A stretch of 6,277 bases of DNA, taken from the NCBI GenBank assembly GCA_021202575.1, contig JAJQCU010000399.1, forward strand, positions 1-6,277, written 5' to 3'. A model generated the notes under the pieces. That model had not been told where the DNA came from. It saw nothing but the letters and a program-made list of their open reading frames with translations, and did no database searches. Position 1 is the stretch's first letter. Every line of letters starts with the position of its first letter. Origin of the DNA: Lachnospiraceae bacterium (GTDB lineage: Bacteria; Bacillota; Clostridia; Lachnospirales; Lachnospiraceae). Below are positions 4,486 through 6,277 of the stretch, piece by piece. The translations under genes and the position numbers were made by a program.

Positions 4486-6277
4486 TCAGGCCTGTTCTGA
4501 CCCGCGGGCTCCTTTTTTCAGGACCCGCGGGTCTTTTTGCTCCCTTTTTCCCTGTGACAGCTTGCAGACCTTCCGGTCGTAGGTCATGATCCCGTTGACC
4601 TCCTCCTCCACATCGCTGACCTGGGTGTAGACCGCGGCGGAAAGTCCCTGCAGCCAGAGCGCGTCAATCTCCGCTTTCAGCGCCCTGACCGCTTCGCGGT
4701 AATCCTCCGGGGTGTCATATTTCCGATACCCATAAATCCGGTCTGTAAAGCTGTGCCCTTTGACATGATGGGCGAAGCCGCCGTATTCCGACAGCACCCA
4801 GGCCCGGCCCCGCTTATCCTGCCTCGACTCCAGCCTGTGAAAATAATTGTGCTCACTCAGAAAGTCCCCGGCGCCCCGGTCAAACCAGCCGCTGGCGGAA
4901 ACGATCAGCCGGGAAGGATCCCTGCCACGGATAAACGCGGTCGCCTTCCGGGAAGCGAACTGGCCCCAGCCCTCGTTGAAGGCTACCCAGACCGCCAGCG
5001 ACGTCACCGGGCGCAGCGCCTCGATGGTCTCCGCGGTCTCCCGGTACCATTCCCGGCGCCCATTCTTATTTTCTCTGTGAAAAAGACCGTGAAGCGAGTC
5101 GGGAATCAGTTTGCCGATTCCCGGGAAGCCGGTGGGCAGATAACAGACCAGCAGCATGTTCATGGGCTCGCCGCCGTTTACCATATCCTGCCAGACAATT
5201 ATGCCCTCCCGGTCACAGTGATAGTACCAGCGCTGGCATTCCACCTTAATGTGCTTGCGCAGCAGATTATAGCCGCATTGTTTCATGGTGCGGATATCGC
5301 GCAGCAGGGCCTCCTCTGAAGGCGCGGTATAAAGACCGTCAGGCCAGTAGCCCTGATCCAGCACGCCATTCAGGAAGTACGGACGATGATTCAGGCAAAA
5401 GCGTGGAGTACCCTTCACGTCCCGTTCAATCGTAAAACAGCGCATGCCAAAGATGCCGCGGACCTCATCACGGCCCTGTGATCTGACTGCTTTTCCAAAA
5501 ACTCCGCCTTCTGTCTCTGCCGTCCTGAGCGGACCGCTCTGTCCCTCTCCGCATTCCAAAATCAATTTATATTCATATAGATAAGGTTCCCCCGGCGTCC
5601 ATGGCCGCATTTCCTCCACAGGATAAATCAGAACGGCGCTGCTTTTCCCGCGGGGCCAGGTATAAACTGTAGTCCTGCCCTCACAGCTCAGCCTGATTTT
5701 AATCTCCTTTTCCGGAGTCTTCATGGCCCGCGTGTCGTTTATGGCGACGGAAATTTTCACCTGCCGCCTGTCAAAATCCGGCTCTGCGCTTACCGAGCGA
5801 ATATAAAGCGCGGGCACCCATTCCAGCCAGACGCTCTGCCAGATTCCGCTCTGAGCCGTGTAAAACATGCCGCCCCGTTTCAGGGTCTGCTTTCCCCGGT
5901 TATGATAAGAGGTATCGGAAGCGTCCAGCACCGCCAGAGAAATATGATTGTCCTGCTGCCCCGGAAGCAGACAGTCTGTAATATCCACGGTAAAGGGCGT
6001 ATAGCCGCCGCTGTGGGTCAGGCCGCTTTCACAACCGGCGCCATCGGCTTCCCCGGCTGAAACATCTGCCACAGGATTCTCATACCATTTCCCGCCATTC
6101 TCCAGGCTCTGAACCTTAACGCCATTCACATACACACAACAGGCAAAATCCACCGCCCCGAAATGCAGCAGCAGTCTGCCGTTTTGGGGAGCTTCCTTCA
6201 AAAAGTCCTCCGGCAACACCTTATGGTACCACAGCGTCTGCGAAGGCAGCAGCGGCCTCCCCGCCGCAGCAAGCACG
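4486..6277 (-). CDS. Glycoside hydrolase family 2 enzyme, N-terminus outside window
   Basis: A retaining beta-glycosidase of the beta-galactosidase/beta-glucuronidase superfamily; the substrate cannot be told from sequence. At least 596 codons are visible (numbering from the GTG at 6274-6276, probably internal). Order: jelly-roll sugar-binding domain (about 30-160: LLLHFGAVDFACCVYVNG, GGYTPFTVDITD, SGIWQSVWLE), immunoglobulin-like domain (about 160-280), then TIM barrel. The barrel has FLNGVLDQGYWPDGLY (301-316), LLRKHIKVE (338-346) and IIVWQDM (359-365). The acid/base is E435 in WVAFNEGWGQF and the nucleophile is E497 in VLSEYGGF. Both are intact, so the enzyme should be active. No export signal is visible, but the start is missing. 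An extra stretch of about 30 residues interrupts the first domain. The last residues are encoded by the neighbour's terminator DNA. It is convergent with the SAM hydrolase gene. Confidence 0.93.
   Translation of the reverse strand, partial: VLAAAGRPLLPSQTLWYHKVLPEDFLKEAPQNGRLLLHFGAVDFACCVYVNGVKVQSLENGGKWYENPVADVSAGEADGAGCESGLTHSGGYTPFTVDITDCLLPGQQDNHISLAVLDASDTSYHNRGKQTLKRGGMFYTAQSGIWQSVWLEWVPALYIRSVSAEPDFDRRQVKISVAINDTRAMKTPEKEIKIRLSCEGRTTVYTWPRGKSSAVLIYPVEEMRPWTPGEPYLYEYKLILECGEGQSGPLRTAETEGGVFGKAVRSQGRDEVRGIFGMRCFTIERDVKGTPRFCLNHRPYFLNGVLDQGYWPDGLYTAPSEEALLRDIRTMKQCGYNLLRKHIKVECQRWYYHCDREGIIVWQDMVNGGEPMNMLLVCYLPTGFPGIGKLIPDSLHGLFHRENKNGRREWYRETAETIEALRPVTSLAVWVAFNEGWGQFASRKATAFIRGRDPSRLIVSASGWFDRGAGDFLSEHNYFHRLESRQDKRGRAWVLSEYGGFAHHVKGHSFTDRIYGYRKYDTPEDYREAVRALKAEIDALWLQGLSAAVYTQVSDVEEEVNGIMTYDRKVCKLSQGKREQKDPRVLKKGARGSEQA
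4499..4538 (+). terminator. Strong intrinsic terminator of the SAM hydrolase gene
   Basis: GACCCGCGGG (4499-4508) pairs perfectly with CCCGCGGGTC (4524-4533). The stem extends inward through TCC/GGA after one bulged C, with loop TTTTTTCA, and is followed by five T (4534-4538). It starts 28 bases after the stop. On the minus strand no T-run follows the hairpin, so it acts in one direction. The whole element lies inside the 3' end of the convergent glycosidase gene. Confidence 0.92.

Noticed and set aside
4753..5319. A 188-codon plus-strand reading frame opposite the glycosidase
   Set aside because: It is a shadow of the GH2 gene, whose catalytic motifs fix the coding strand and frame; the product resembles no family.
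6274..6276. GTG as the true start of the glycosidase
   Set aside because: The visible protein begins within the first sugar-binding domain, which usually has some tens of residues before this point, so the start is most likely outside the window.

Overview
This window looks like chromosomal DNA of a Clostridia species, most likely a Lachnospiraceae member. The evidence is strong GGAGG ribosome binding sites, a single-membrane-span SecE, a short zinc-ribbon L33, an L7/L12 start of the type seen in that family, and Gram-positive style attenuation leaders. The species assignment is inference from protein style; no database was searched.

Positions 1-3425 hold a minus-strand transcription/translation operon. 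In transcription order it reads rpmG (L33), secE, nusG, rplK (L11), rplA (L1), rplJ (L10), rplL (L7/L12, cut by the window edge). A near-consensus promoter at 3420-3448 starts it. An internal promoter (1002-1030) followed by an L10 leader with an intrinsic attenuator (853-995) controls rplJL separately. The 131-base rplK leader carries a candidate L1 binding site that resembles the 23S rRNA L1 site. A second, weaker look-alike lies just before rplA. The products work together: L11, L10 and L7/L12 form the ribosomal stalk region and L1 the opposite stalk, NusG links RNA polymerase with the ribosome, and SecE is part of the SecYEG channel.

Positions 3426-3613 are the divergent intergenic region. 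It contains both promoters, a 14-bp direct repeat and small palindromes. To the right, on the plus strand, is a gene for an S-adenosylmethionine hydrolase (SAM hydroxide adenosyltransferase, DUF62 family), with its own promoter and a strong terminator.

Positions 4486-6277 hold a convergent minus-strand gene for a glycoside hydrolase family 2 enzyme. Its N-terminus lies outside the window. Its last codons are written in the DNA of the neighbour's terminator hairpin.

I found no mobile element, CRISPR array, tRNA, rRNA or evident new defence or biosynthetic system. The points most worth a second look are the paired L1-like sites, the operator-like palindromes and possible early attenuator at the rpmG promoter, a NusG KOW domain lacking its usual glycine, and the terminator inside the glycosidase gene.
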